NCBI GenBank assembly: GCA_020622085.1
Contig: JAHRYM010000002.1
Location: 623,504 to 687,503 of the forward strand
Length of the DNA stretch: 64,000 nucleotides
Reading direction: 5' to 3'
From: Paracoccaceae bacterium
Lineage (GTDB): Bacteria > Pseudomonadota > Alphaproteobacteria > Rhodobacterales > Rhodobacteraceae
Each line of letters opens with the position of its first letter. The stretch's first letter is position 1. Positions 50,626-58,667 of this stretch are shown in pieces. The notes beneath the pieces were generated by a model. The model did no database searches, had not been told where the DNA came from, and worked only from the letters and a program-made list of their open reading frames with translations. The position numbers and the translations under genes are program-made.

Positions 50626-52115
50626 TGAAACAGCCCCGCCAGTTCGGCCCGCAGCAGGTTCTTCTGCACCTTTCCCATCGTGTTGCGTGGCAATTCGCTG
50701 CGGATCACGATGCGCTTGGGTTGCTTGAACCGCGCCAGTTGCCCCGCCAGCGCCTCTGTCAGATCGGCCTCCGACAGCGCCGCGCTGGCTTCCGGCACCA
50801 CGACGGCCACCACCCCCTCGCCCAGATCCGGGTGCGGCACGCCGATCACCGCGCTTTCCAGCACTCCGGGCAGGTCGTCCAGCGCCATCTCGACCTCTTT
50901 CGGATAGACGTTGAACCCGCCCGAGATCACCAGATCCTTGCCGCGACCGACGATGGTCAGGTAGCCATCCCCGGAAAACTGTCCCAGATCCCCGGTGATC
51001 AAAAAGCCCGTCTCGCGCAGTTCCTCGCGGGTCTTTTCCGGCATCTGCCAATATCCCTGAAAGACGTTCGGCCCGCGCACCTCGACCATGCCGATCTGGC
51101 CTGCGGGCAGCACGGCGCCATCCGCATCGCAGACACGAACCTCGACCCCCGGAAGGGCCACACCCACTGTCCCCGCCCGACGCTCGCCGTCATAGGGGTT
51201 GGAGGTGTTCATGTTCGTCTCGGTCATGCCGTAGCGTTCCAGGATCACATGCCCGGTCCGGGCCTGCCACTGGCGGTGCGTCTCGGCCAGAAGCGGCGCC
51301 GAGCCCGACACGAAAAGCCGCATCCCCGCCACCAGATCGCGCTCAAGCCGCTCGTCCTCCAAGAGGCGGGTGTAGAAGGTCGGCACCCCCATCATCACCG
51401 TCGATTTTGGCAGCCAGGCGATAACCTGTTCCAGGTCGAATTTCGGCAGGAAGACCATCGGACAGCCCGCCAGCAGCGCCACGTTCGTGGCCACGAACAA
51501 CCCGTGGGTATGAAAGATCGGCAGCGCATGCAGCAGCACATCCCCCGAGCCGAGCAGCCAGTAATCGACCAGCACTTCGGCGTTCGACAGCAGGTTCGCA
51601 TGGCTCAGCATCGCGCCCTTCGACCGCCCCGTCGTCCCCGAGGTATAAAGGAACGCCGCCAGATCGTCCGGGCCCCGCGTCTCTGTCGGATAGCTTTGCG
51701 CCGAACCCCGCACGAGGTCGCCGAAACTGCCCGTGCCATCAGCAGCCAGCGTCAGCACCCGCGGCGCGACCGGCGACAGCGCGGCTTCTGATTTCGGGTC
51801 GCAAAGCAGCAGCCGCGCGCCCGAGTTTTCGACGAAATAACCCACCTCCGCCGCCGTATAGGCCGTGTTCAAAGGCAGGAAAATAATCCCGGCCTGGATC
51901 GCGCCCGCGATCACCGCCAGCATGTGGGGCGATTTCTCCAGATGCAGCGCCACCCGGTCGCCCGGGTTCACCCCCGCCGCCCGCAGGGCATGCGCATGCT
52001 GCGCCGCCAGCGCCACGAAGGCGGCGAAACTGATCGGCGCGCCGTCGGGCAGGATCAGGAAATCGCGCGCATTTTCCCGGTGCGGCCCAAACAGCGCATC
52101 GTACAGGTGGTTCAT
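50616..52115 (-). CDS. matB: Malonyl-CoA synthetase (AMP-forming acyl-CoA ligase)
   Basis: A 499-residue ANL-superfamily enzyme expected to make malonyl-CoA from malonate, CoA and ATP. The phosphate-binding loop YTSGTTGRSKGAMLSHANLL, the adenylation motif ERYGMTETNMNTSNPYDG with GERRAGTVGVALPGV, the hinge VGRGKDLVISGGFNVYPKE and the C-terminal lysine in LPRNTMGKVQKNLLRAEL are in place. MNTSNPYDG is characteristic of MatB. ATG at 52115 is used; the open frame to 52892 is noise over znuB. It is an isolated gene, downstream of znuB on the same strand. Confidence 0.85.
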   Translation of the reverse strand: MNHLYDALFGPHRENARDFLILPDGAPISFAAFVALAAQHAHALRAAGVNPGDRVALHLEKSPHMLAVIAGAIQAGIIFLPLNTAYTAAEVGYFVENSGARLLLCDPKSEAALSPVAPRVLTLAADGTGSFGDLVRGSAQSYPTETRGPDDLAAFLYTSGTTGRSKGAMLSHANLLSNAEVLVDYWLLGSGDVLLHALPIFHTHGLFVATNVALLAGCPMVFLPKFDLEQVIAWLPKSTVMMGVPTFYTRLLEDERLERDLVAGMRLFVSGSAPLLAETHRQWQARTGHVILERYGMTETNMNTSNPYDGERRAGTVGVALPGVEVRVCDADGAVLPAGQIGMVEVRGPNVFQGYWQMPEKTREELRETGFLITGDLGQFSGDGYLTIVGRGKDLVISGGFNVYPKEVEMALDDLPGVLESAVIGVPHPDLGEGVVAVVVPEASAALSEADLTEALAGQLARFKQPKRIVIRSELPRNTMGKVQKNLLRAELAGLFQAP

Positions 52116-52136
52116 TCCGGGCCCCCAGAAGGCTTT

Positions 52137-52160
52137 GGTTTCTTCTTTGCCCAAATACTC
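52137..52160 (-). repeat. TATTT-GGCAAAGAAGAA intergenic repeat, copy 2
   Basis: On the minus strand GAGTATTTGGGCAAAGAAG matches copy 1 at 7564 closely. The GC hairpin seen before the other two copies is missing here. It lies between znuB and matB, 22 bases upstream of the matB start. Confidence 0.5.
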
Positions 52161-52177
52161 GAAGACCGCCCCAACCG

Positions 52178-52960
52178 CTAGCGCCGCGCCCCCATGGGAA
52201 GCGCCAGCAGGAACAGCATCGCCGCCACCGCCACGATCGACGGTCCGGCGGGCGTATCCAGCCGCAGCGAAAGGCCGAGGCCCGCCACGATCGCAACCGC
52301 ACCGGCAACTGCGGCCGCCACCGCCATCCCTTCGGGTGACCGCGACAGCCCCCGCACCGTTGCCGCCGGGATGATCAGCAGCGCCGCAATCAAAAGCGCA
52401 CCGACGATCTTGATCGCCACCGCCACGACCAGCGCCAGGGCAATCGTCAGCGCCAGCCGCTCGATCCCGGGGTTGACGCCCGAGGCCTGCGCCAGATCCT
52501 CGTTCACGGTCGCATCCAGAAGCCCTTGCCAGCGCCAGACCAGAAGGCCAAGCACCAGCGCCGATCCGCCCCAGATCCAGGCAAGGTCTGAGGGCGCCAC
52601 GGCAAGGATGTCGCCAAAAAGCCAGGCAGACAGGTCCATCCGCACGCCGGGCAGGAAAGACACCGCCAGAAGCCCGAACGCCAGCGCCGAATGCGCCAGC
52701 ACTCCCAGCGCGGTATCCATCGCATGGCCCCGCCCCGTCAGTGCCGAAACCGTCATCGCCATGGCGATGGCGACGATCAGCGTTCCAGCATAGACGGGAA
52801 GGCCCGTGGCGAAGGCAAGGGCCACGCCCAGGATCGCCGCATGGGCGGTTGCATCGCCGAAATAGGCCATGCGACGCCACAGCACGAAACATCCCAGCGG
52901 CCCGGTTGCCATTACAAGCCCAAGGCCGGCAAGTGCGGCCCGGATCAGGAAATCAGGCAT
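52178..52960 (-). CDS. znuB: Zinc ABC transporter permease
   Basis: A 260-residue ABC-3-family permease with seven to eight helices. The N-terminus LIRAALAGLGLVMATGPLGC is followed by the family motif RMAYFGDATAHAAILGVALA (His and Asp lining the metal path) and KIVGALLIAALLIIPAATVR. It forms the inner-membrane channel for zinc uptake with ZnuC. ATG at 52960 overlaps the last eight bases of znuC. It is the last gene of the zur-znuC-znuB unit. Confidence 0.9.
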   Translation of the reverse strand: MPDFLIRAALAGLGLVMATGPLGCFVLWRRMAYFGDATAHAAILGVALAFATGLPVYAGTLIVAIAMAMTVSALTGRGHAMDTALGVLAHSALAFGLLAVSFLPGVRMDLSAWLFGDILAVAPSDLAWIWGGSALVLGLLVWRWQGLLDATVNEDLAQASGVNPGIERLALTIALALVVAVAIKIVGALLIAALLIIPAATVRGLSRSPEGMAVAAAVAGAVAIVAGLGLSLRLDTPAGPSIVAVAAMLFLLALPMGARR

Positions 52961-53768
52961 GATCCGCCCTTTCGTGATACGCATGATCATGGTGCCCGTG
53001 CTCATGCCCGTGATCATGTGGATGCGGATGGCCCGGCGCACCATCATGGGCGTGGTCATGGACGTGGCGGTAAAGCGCCAGCGCCCCGCCGGTGCCGGCC
53101 CCGAACAGCGCCCGGTATTCCGGCGCGGCAGAGACCACCTGCGGCGTGCCCTCGCAGCAGACATGGCCATTCAGGCAGATCACCCGGTCGGAGGTTGCCA
53201 TGACGACGTGCAGATCATGGCTGACCATCAGCACCGCCGCGCCGGTCTGGCTGCGGACTTCTTCGATCAGGCGGTAGAAGGCGGCTTCGCCCGGCTGGTC
53301 AAGGCCCTGTGTCGGCTCATCGAGCACCAGAATTTCCGGTCGCGCCAGAAGGGCGCGCGCCAGGAGCACGCGCTGGAGTTGCCCACCCGAGAGCCTTGCC
53401 ATCGGGCGGTCCTCCAGCCCTTCGACGCCGACGCGCGCCAACACCCCGGCGATGTCCCCGGCCGCCTGCCTGCGGGGCAACGACAGAAACCGGTGCACCG
53501 TCATCGGCAGGCTCGGGTCGATGCTCAGCCGCTGCGGCACATAGCCCAGGCGCAGGCCGTCGCGGCGCATGATCTGGCCTTGCGCCGCCGGATCAAGACC
53601 GACCAGAGCGCGGATCAGCGTCGACTTGCCAGAACCGTTCGGGCCGACGACAGTGACGATCTCGGAGGGGTGGATGTGGAAGTCCACATCGCTCAGGATG
53701 GTCACGCCGCCATGCCGCACGCTCAGCCCCCGGGCCGAAATCAGCGGTTCCCGTTGCGCTGGCATCAT
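52953..53768 (-). CDS. znuC: Zinc ABC transporter ATPase with a histidine-rich tail
   Basis: A 271-residue ATPase. Walker A is GPNGSGKSTLIRALVG, the signature is LSGGQLQRVLLARAL and Walker B is ILVLDEPTQGLD, with the switch histidine in VLMVSHDLHVVMATSD. The last ~35 residues are extraordinarily rich in His, Asp and Gly (for example HPHPHDHGHEHGHHDHA), far beyond the ATPase core. This tail could bind zinc in the cytoplasm and sense or buffer it. The first ATG at 53768 overlaps the zur stop (ATGA). Confidence 0.92.
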   Translation of the reverse strand: MMPAQREPLISARGLSVRHGGVTILSDVDFHIHPSEIVTVVGPNGSGKSTLIRALVGLDPAAQGQIMRRDGLRLGYVPQRLSIDPSLPMTVHRFLSLPRRQAAGDIAGVLARVGVEGLEDRPMARLSGGQLQRVLLARALLARPEILVLDEPTQGLDQPGEAAFYRLIEEVRSQTGAAVLMVSHDLHVVMATSDRVICLNGHVCCEGTPQVVSAAPEYRALFGAGTGGALALYRHVHDHAHDGAPGHPHPHDHGHEHGHHDHAYHERADHA

Positions 53769-54271
53769 GCTGCCGCCGCCTCATCCTGACAGGTCGGACA
53801 CAGGCCCAGCGCCTCTGCGGTGCTGCGCTCGATCACGAAGCCAAGATCACAGGCCGCGCCCTCCATCGCGGCACGCACCGGCTCTCCGGGGACTTCGGCC
53901 ACCAGCTTGCACTGCCGGCAGATGAAGAAGGCAGGGCTGTGCGCCTCGCCCGGATGCATGCAGGCCGCAAAGGCATTGAGGCGCCGGATGCGGTGGGCAA
54001 GGCCCTGTTCCTCCAGAAACTCAAGCGCCCGGTAGGCGACCGGGGGCTGGTTGCCGAAGCCGCCCTCGGACAGACGCTCCAGCACGTCATAGGCGCCCAG
54101 CGCGCGGTGCGATTCCAGCAAGATCTCCAGCGTCCGGCGACGGACTGGCGTCAGCCGGACCTTGCGTTGCCGCGCCAGCGACTCGGCGCGCAACAGGACT
54201 TCGCCGCTGCAATGCGCGTGGTCATGCGGCGCGAAGGCCGGCGGCGGCAAGGGATCGTCGGATCTGTTCAT
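53765..54271 (-). CDS. zur: Zinc-uptake regulator Zur (Fur family)
   Basis: A 168-residue Fur-family repressor. It has a winged-helix domain (VRLTPVRRRTLEILLESHRA, YDVLERLSEGGFGNQPPVAY), the HRIRRLNAFAAC region and two CxxC pairs (ICRQCKLVAEV and GLCPTCQDEAA) for structural zinc. The N-terminus carries a HDHAHCSGE stretch. When zinc-bound it should repress znuA and its own operon through the palindrome at 54299. It is divergent from znuA and translationally coupled to znuC. Confidence 0.9.
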   Translation of the reverse strand: MNRSDDPLPPPAFAPHDHAHCSGEVLLRAESLARQRKVRLTPVRRRTLEILLESHRALGAYDVLERLSEGGFGNQPPVAYRALEFLEEQGLAHRIRRLNAFAACMHPGEAHSPAFFICRQCKLVAEVPGEPVRAAMEGAACDLGFVIERSTAEALGLCPTCQDEAAAA

Positions 54272-54298
54272 GTTATATCATCACAAAACGGGTTGACT

Positions 54299-54313
54299 TG
54301 TTATGTCATAACA
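54299..54313. promoter_or_regulatory. Zur operator between zur and znuA
   Basis: TGTTATG T CATAACA is a perfect palindrome with 7-bp arms, matching the TGTTATA-type Zur boxes of Gram-negative bacteria. It starts next to a -35-like TTGACT (54293). A degenerate copy (TGTTATATCATCACA, 54271-54285) touches the zur start codon. One site can serve both divergent genes. Confidence 0.75.
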
Positions 54314-54348
54314 TTCCATTGCTGTCACGCGTCACGAAAGGTCTTTGC

Positions 54349-55284
54349 ATGAATTCCCTGCTTCCGGTTGCCCGAGCGCTTGTGGCGCTTGGTCTTGGCA
54401 TTGCACCCGCCACCAGTGCGGCCGGGGTGCCGCAGGTCGCCACCGACATTCCGGTGGTGCAATCGCTTGCCGCGATGGTAATGGGGTCGCTGGGCGAACC
54501 CGTCGTTCTGATGGATGCGGGCGCAGATGCCCACGACTATCAGCTCCGCCCGTCGCAGGCTGCCGCGCTCGAGAACGCGGAGCTTCTGGTCTGGGTCGGC
54601 CCCGGGATGACTCCCTGGCTTGACCGCCCGGCCTCGGCCCGCAGTGCCGACACCGTCCTCGGGCTGCTGGACCTTCCCCAAACGCACCGGCGCCATTTTG
54701 CGCCGGAGGATGCGCATGACGTCGAGGACCACAGCCATGACCATGACGGCATCGATCCTCATGCCTGGCTCGATCCGGCCAATGCCGGGATCTGGGTGCA
54801 GGCCATCGCCGACAGGCTCGCGGTTCAGGATCCGGAACACGCCGAAGCCTACCGGGCAAATGCCCGGGCCGCAAAGGACCGGATTGCAACGCTTGATGGC
54901 GAGCTGGCGGCGCTGCTCGCGCCTGCCCGTGGCAAGCCGCTGATCCTTGGCCATGATGCCTATGGCTATCTGGCCGATCGCTACGGGCTTGCCATTGCCG
55001 GGACGCTCGCCACGGGCGATGCCGCAAGCCCCGGTGCGGCACGCCTGTCGTCGCTGCAAAAGATCGCCGCCGGGTCGGGTGCGGCCTGTTTCCTGCCCGA
55101 GGCCGGGCAGACCGATGCAATCACACGGACGCTGACCGAGGGCACGGATCTGCGCATCGGTGCCGCGCTGGATCCCGAAGGGCGCACCCTGCCCGGTGGC
55201 GCGGGGCTTTACCCGGCGCTGATGATGGCGCTTGGGGACGCGATCCACCAATGCGTAACGGCGCCCCCTGACCCGGCCCCCTGA
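54349..55284 (+). CDS. znuA: Zinc ABC transporter substrate-binding protein
   Basis: A 311-residue periplasmic zinc-binding protein. The signal peptide (VARALVALGLGIAPATSAAG) is followed by QSLAAMVMGSLGEPVVLMDA and GADAHDYQLRPSQAAAL, which carries the first histidine ligand. A charged loop (HDVEDHSHDHDGIDPHAWLD) is the ZnuA histidine-rich region, and LGHDAYGYLADRYGL supplies the third histidine. ATG at 54349 is chosen; a further upstream in-frame start would run through the operator. It lies opposite zur and should be derepressed in zinc shortage. Confidence 0.92.
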   Translation: MNSLLPVARALVALGLGIAPATSAAGVPQVATDIPVVQSLAAMVMGSLGEPVVLMDAGADAHDYQLRPSQAAALENAELLVWVGPGMTPWLDRPASARSADTVLGLLDLPQTHRRHFAPEDAHDVEDHSHDHDGIDPHAWLDPANAGIWVQAIADRLAVQDPEHAEAYRANARAAKDRIATLDGELAALLAPARGKPLILGHDAYGYLADRYGLAIAGTLATGDAASPGAARLSSLQKIAAGSGAACFLPEAGQTDAITRTLTEGTDLRIGAALDPEGRTLPGGAGLYPALMMALGDAIHQCVTAPPDPAP

Positions 55285-55331
55285 CGCAGGGCCGTTTCCA
55301 CGATAGAAATACCGGCATCACGGGCAAAGGG

Positions 55332-56342
55332 ATGGGGCGCATGGCCGGCACTGTCATGGACTTCGGGACAACGCGCGATGGTCGCAGGGTGCAGGCCGTC
55401 GATCTGCGCGGCAGCGCCCTTCGGGCGCGGATCCTGACCTATGGCGCAACATTGCAGGATCTGCGACTAGCGGGCACGCCCTGGCCGCTGACGCTGGGCA
55501 GTGATCGTCTTGCCGCCTATGAAGGGCCGCTCCGCTTTGCCGGGGCCGTCGTTGGGCCGGTTGCCAACCGCATTGCGGGGGGTGCTGCGATCGTCGGTGG
55601 ACAGACCTGCACATTTGACCGGAATGAGCCGCAAGCAACGCTTCACGGCGGATCGACCGGCACCTCGGCGCAGATATGGCAGATTGAAGAGGCAAGCGAC
55701 AGCGCCGTGACGCTGGCGCTGGATCTGCCCGACGGGCTGGGCGGTTTTCCCGGCAACCGCAGACTCAGCACCACCTACCGTCTGGATGGCGATGCGCTGG
55801 AACTCACGCTGGGCGCCACCTCGGACGCCCCCACCCTGTTCAACCTTGCCCACCACAGCTACTGGGCGCTTGATGGCCGCGCCACGACCGAGGGCCAGAT
55901 CCTGACGGTGGCAGCCGACCGCTACCTGCCCGTCGATACAGACAAGCTTCCGACCGGTTCCGTTGCAGGCGTGGCGGGCACCGTATTCGACCTGCGTCAG
56001 GGCACCCGGCTTGGGCAGACTCCGCAGTTCGACATCAACCTCTGTCCCGCAGATGCGCCCGGCCCCCTGCGCAAGGTGGCGACGCTCCGGGGGGCCACTG
56101 GCGTGACGATGACGCTTGAAACCACGGCACCCGGATTGCAGGTCTATGATGGCGCCGGTCTTGACGGAGGGCACTTTCCCGGGCTGACCGGCCAACCCAT
56201 CGGGCCTTTCGCCGGGATCGCACTGGAACCGCAGCTTTGGCCCGATGCCTGCCACCATCCCGGTTTTCCTTCTCATTTGTTCGAAAACGGGGAAACTTTT
56301 CGGCAGGTGACACGTTATCGCTTCACGCGAACTCCCATCTGA
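55332..56342 (+). CDS. galM: Aldose 1-epimerase (galactose mutarotase)
   Basis: A 336-residue GalM-type enzyme interconverting alpha and beta anomers of aldoses. Family landmarks are ILTYGATLQDLRLAG, GAVVGPVANRIAGG (the NRI motif), LHGGSTGTSAQIWQ (His), LAHHSYWALDG (catalytic His) and LEPQLWPDACHHPGFPS (catalytic Glu). The start is either M1 at 55332 or M4 at 55341. There is no signal peptide. It lies 47 bp after znuA but is functionally unrelated. The MarR-type gene follows after 56 bp and may be co-transcribed. Confidence 0.88.
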   Translation: MGRMAGTVMDFGTTRDGRRVQAVDLRGSALRARILTYGATLQDLRLAGTPWPLTLGSDRLAAYEGPLRFAGAVVGPVANRIAGGAAIVGGQTCTFDRNEPQATLHGGSTGTSAQIWQIEEASDSAVTLALDLPDGLGGFPGNRRLSTTYRLDGDALELTLGATSDAPTLFNLAHHSYWALDGRATTEGQILTVAADRYLPVDTDKLPTGSVAGVAGTVFDLRQGTRLGQTPQFDINLCPADAPGPLRKVATLRGATGVTMTLETTAPGLQVYDGAGLDGGHFPGLTGQPIGPFAGIALEPQLWPDACHHPGFPSHLFENGETFRQVTRYRFTRTPI

Positions 56343-56398
56343 ACCGTCCCAAGCATGTCCCCGACTTCCGGACGCCGAACCAGACCGAAGGACCGACG

Positions 56399-56899
56399 AT
56401 GACCGTTACCCCCAAGGCCGCGCTGCCGGCAATTCTTGGCGACTTCGCCGCGATGCTTGGCCTGTCACGGCCGGCCGGGCAATGCTTTGCTGCGATCTGG
56501 CGACAAGCCGGGAATCCCTGCGCGGATGATCTGGTCGCCGCTTTGGGCCTGTCGCGGTCCAATGTCTCGACGGCGCTGAAAGAACTGCGAAGCTGGGGGC
56601 TTGTTTCCGTCATTCGCCTGCCCGGTGACCGGCGCGAATTCTTCTCCGCCCCCGAAGATACCTGGGAAATCCTGCGCCTGATCTTTGCCGCACGGCAAAG
56701 ACGGGATTTTTCGGTGCTTGCCGACCGGCTCGCGGCCCATGCCGATGAAGACGCAGCCACGCGCGGCGCATATGAAATGCTGACGGCACTTTCAGGCTGG
56801 ATGGCGCATATGGCATCGCTGGACAGTGCCGGGCTTCAGGCCGCGATGAGCGGTGCAGACGTTGCTGACCGACCCTCCAGAAAGAAGAAGAAGCATTAG
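56399..56899 (+). CDS. GbsR/MarR-like winged-helix regulator
   Basis: A 166-residue DNA-binding protein. The core is a winged helix (PADDLVAALGLSRSNVSTAL-like region at about residues 39-59, then KELRSWGLVSVIRLPGDRRE) followed by helices that probably dimerise (RRDFSVLADRLAAHADEDAA). This matches the GbsR subgroup of MarR regulators, often tied to osmolyte or metal genes. It ends in a basic tail RKKKKH. ATG at 56399 is chosen; the frame upstream is antisense-like and lies in galM. Targets are unknown; galM and the zinc genes are the nearest candidates. Confidence 0.75.
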   Translation: MTVTPKAALPAILGDFAAMLGLSRPAGQCFAAIWRQAGNPCADDLVAALGLSRSNVSTALKELRSWGLVSVIRLPGDRREFFSAPEDTWEILRLIFAARQRRDFSVLADRLAAHADEDAATRGAYEMLTALSGWMAHMASLDSAGLQAAMSGADVADRPSRKKKKH

Positions 56900-56943
56900 G
56901 GCGTCTGCATTTGAGGGATTCCTGCTTCGGCTAATTTCTGTTT

Positions 56944-56969
56944 CAAGATCGAAAACGGAGGCGATCTTG
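56944..56969. repeat. Inverted repeat at the left edge of the RHS remnant
   Basis: CAAGATCG and CGATCTTG form a perfect 8-bp inverted repeat with a 10-base loop, 14 bases before homology to the RHS core begins. It may be a recombination or element end, or a leftover terminator. Confidence 0.35.
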
Positions 56970-56983
56970 AGCGGGCGGATGAC

Positions 56984-57586
56984 CTGCCCTTCGGCGGGGT
57001 CCATGTCACCGCCGGCGCGCCGATCGACCTGCGCTTTCCGGGGCAATGGTTCCAGATAGAAACCGGCTTGCACCAGAACTGGATGCGGGATTACGATCCG
57101 ACAACGGGGAGGTATATCGAAGCCGACCCGCTGGGGCTGGTGGATGGGGCGAGCGTCTATGGCTACGCGCGGCAGTCGCCGCTTAGGTGGCTTGATCCCC
57201 GAGGTGAGCTAATTCTCCCCGGCGACCCGTCTGGGCTCGATGGAGAGTGGCAACATGATCCTGGCCATCGCGATCCGAACGGAGAGCGCTATCGTCATCC
57301 GAGTGGAGACTATCTTGACTATCACAAGGGCCGCCCGGGCACCCCTGGCTGGCGTGGAAAAGACCATTGGCATCATAATGGCGAATCCAAACACTATCCG
57401 CCCGGTTCCGAGGTTCCCGATCCGCCTTCCGCTGAGGAAGGATGTGGCGAAGACTGCCAAAAGTCGGTCGCAACCGTAGTGGTTGGGGCGGGAGGCGTCT
57501 ATCTGGCCTGGCGCTGTATCCGAATGATCCCGTCTTTAGCCCCGCCGCTTTGGTGGACGATTCCTGGAAACGCTGCAATTCCGTGA
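56984..57586 (+). CDS. Orphan RHS-core tip with toxin-like C-terminus (module A)
   Basis: Open frame without a normal start (free of stops from 56915; TTG at 57068 is the first usable codon). The first ~75 codons are the end of an RHS core (PFGGVHVTAGAPIDLRFPGQ, NWMRDYDPTTGRYIEADPLG, DGASVYGYARQSPLRWLDPR). The variable tip that follows carries GKDHWHHNGESKHYPPGSEV, a histidine-rich motif as in polymorphic nuclease-type toxins (possibly the type 37 group, from memory), and ends with a hydrophobic stretch. It is a displaced C-terminal module: no full-length rhs precedes it. A small gene 1 base downstream is its likely immunity gene. Confidence 0.7.
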   Translation: MPFGGVHVTAGAPIDLRFPGQWFQIETGLHQNWMRDYDPTTGRYIEADPLGLVDGASVYGYARQSPLRWLDPRGELILPGDPSGLDGEWQHDPGHRDPNGERYRHPSGDYLDYHKGRPGTPGWRGKDHWHHNGESKHYPPGSEVPDPPSAEEGCGEDCQKSVATVVVGAGGVYLAWRCIRMIPSLAPPLWWTIPGNAAIP

Positions 57587-57587
57587 G

Positions 57588-57953
57588 ATGAACATGATGG
57601 ATTTTTCGAAATTTCTTGAAGCGCTTGGCGGTCTGCATGATGCCAAACTTCTGTCTGTTACCTGGGCCTGCCGAGAGCACAAAGTCGTGTGTGAAATCGA
57701 TGATCTATTCGCGAACTTCTTGGACTTACCAAACTATCCACGGCGTTTGCCTGCAACGATAACACTAAATGGGGTAACCGAACTAATCATGGACTGGCCT
57801 TCTTCAGAGGTTCTCTCGATTTTTGAATGGGAGGTAGATGGTGATGCCAAAGGCGAATTTGGCACTACCATAAGGCTTTCCCCCAGCGGCCAAGTCTCGA
57901 TCAGATGTATGTCAGCTGATTATCCTGCGCATGAAGTCGACACTTTGGGCTGA
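57588..57953 (+). CDS. Putative immunity protein for RHS module A
   Basis: A 121-residue acidic cytoplasmic protein with no signal or membrane segment (LHDAKLLSVTW, EIDDLFANFLDLPNYP, GVTELIMDWPSSEVLS). It starts at ATG 57588, one base after the stop of module A. Its base composition is clearly more AT-rich than the chromosome (for example the ATGGATTTTTCGAAATTTC start), as is usual for acquired immunity genes. I do not recognise the family with certainty; position and size are the basis for the call. Confidence 0.6.
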   Translation: MNMMDFSKFLEALGGLHDAKLLSVTWACREHKVVCEIDDLFANFLDLPNYPRRLPATITLNGVTELIMDWPSSEVLSIFEWEVDGDAKGEFGTTIRLSPSGQVSIRCMSADYPAHEVDTLG

Positions 57954-58667
57954 GTGAACCGCCTAAGGCGTGGCCCGCAAATGGCTGCGCGCGAGAGCGC
58001 CGCGATTTCCTTCGTGCCCACCGGCCACATCGGACGGCCGGTGTTTGCGACAACCGCGGCGGGGACCAAGGTGTGGTCGGCGAGCTATCTCCCCTTCGGC
58101 GGCGTGCATGTGACGACGGGCGCGCCCATCGACCTGCGCTTCACGGGCCAGTGGTTCCAGACGGAAACCGGCTTGCACCAGAACTGGATGCGCGACTATG
58201 ATCCAACCACCGGGAGGTATATCGAGCCCGACCCGCTCGGGCTCGTGGATGGCGCCAGCGTCTATGGCTACGCAAGGCAGAACCCGGGACGGTGGATTGA
58301 TCCTACCGGACAATGCCCGTGGTGTGTGGCCGCCGTAGTTGGTGCGGCTGTAGGCGTCATCACAGGATATGTGATGGACGAAGTATGGGATGACGGATGC
58401 TATGAATGGTACGAAATTGGTCGTGATGCCGCGCTCGGGGCCGCGTTTGGTGTTTTCAATGGTGCCGGATATGCGGGCCGGTACGGAAAGGAATGGGCGA
58501 GCAAAAGCGGGAACTGGCGTTGGGCACCTTGGGGAAATAGCTCTGTAAACCAGTACGGAAAATGGCCACACTATCATCGGCGCGGAACAGGCCCGGGTCA
58601 GGGCGTAAAACGTCACAGGCCGTGGGAGCCAAAGCATACTGATACAAGTTGGTGGGACCGCTTCTAA
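57954..58667 (+). CDS. Orphan RHS-core tip with toxin-like C-terminus (module B)
   Basis: A 237-residue frame beginning with GTG directly after the immunity gene A stop. The RHS core part spans about residues 22-120 (TGHIGRPVFATTAAGTKVWS, QTETGLHQNWMRDYDPTTGR, VYGYARQNPGRWIDPTGQ). The tip has two hydrophobic stretches (CVAAVVGAAVGVITGYVMDE, AALGAAFGVFNGAGYAG) and ends QYGKWPHYHRRGTGPGQGVK then RHRPWEPKH, a His/Arg-rich motif seen at RHS toxin ends. The core is an imperfect repeat of that in module A. It was probably displaced from a full rhs gene that is now gone. Expression is doubtful without a start of its own. Confidence 0.7.
   Translation: MNRLRRGPQMAARESAAISFVPTGHIGRPVFATTAAGTKVWSASYLPFGGVHVTTGAPIDLRFTGQWFQTETGLHQNWMRDYDPTTGRYIEPDPLGLVDGASVYGYARQNPGRWIDPTGQCPWCVAAVVGAAVGVITGYVMDEVWDDGCYEWYEIGRDAALGAAFGVFNGAGYAGRYGKEWASKSGNWRWAPWGNSSVNQYGKWPHYHRRGTGPGQGVKRHRPWEPKHTDTSWWDRF

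Noticed and set aside
52116..52892. Possible 259-codon extension of matB
   Set aside because: It is antisense-frame sequence overlapping znuB on the same strand in a different frame, with no motif. MatB begins normally at 52115.
53000..53100. CAT/ATG-rich simple repeat at the end of znuC
   Set aside because: The repetitive look comes from codons for the histidine-rich tail of ZnuC, so it is coding, not a separate repeat element.
56900..56983. Insertion-sequence end next to the RHS remnant
   Set aside because: An inverted repeat and a sharp composition change hint at an element boundary, but there is no transposase, target duplication or recognisable IS terminus, so only the inverted repeat is reported.
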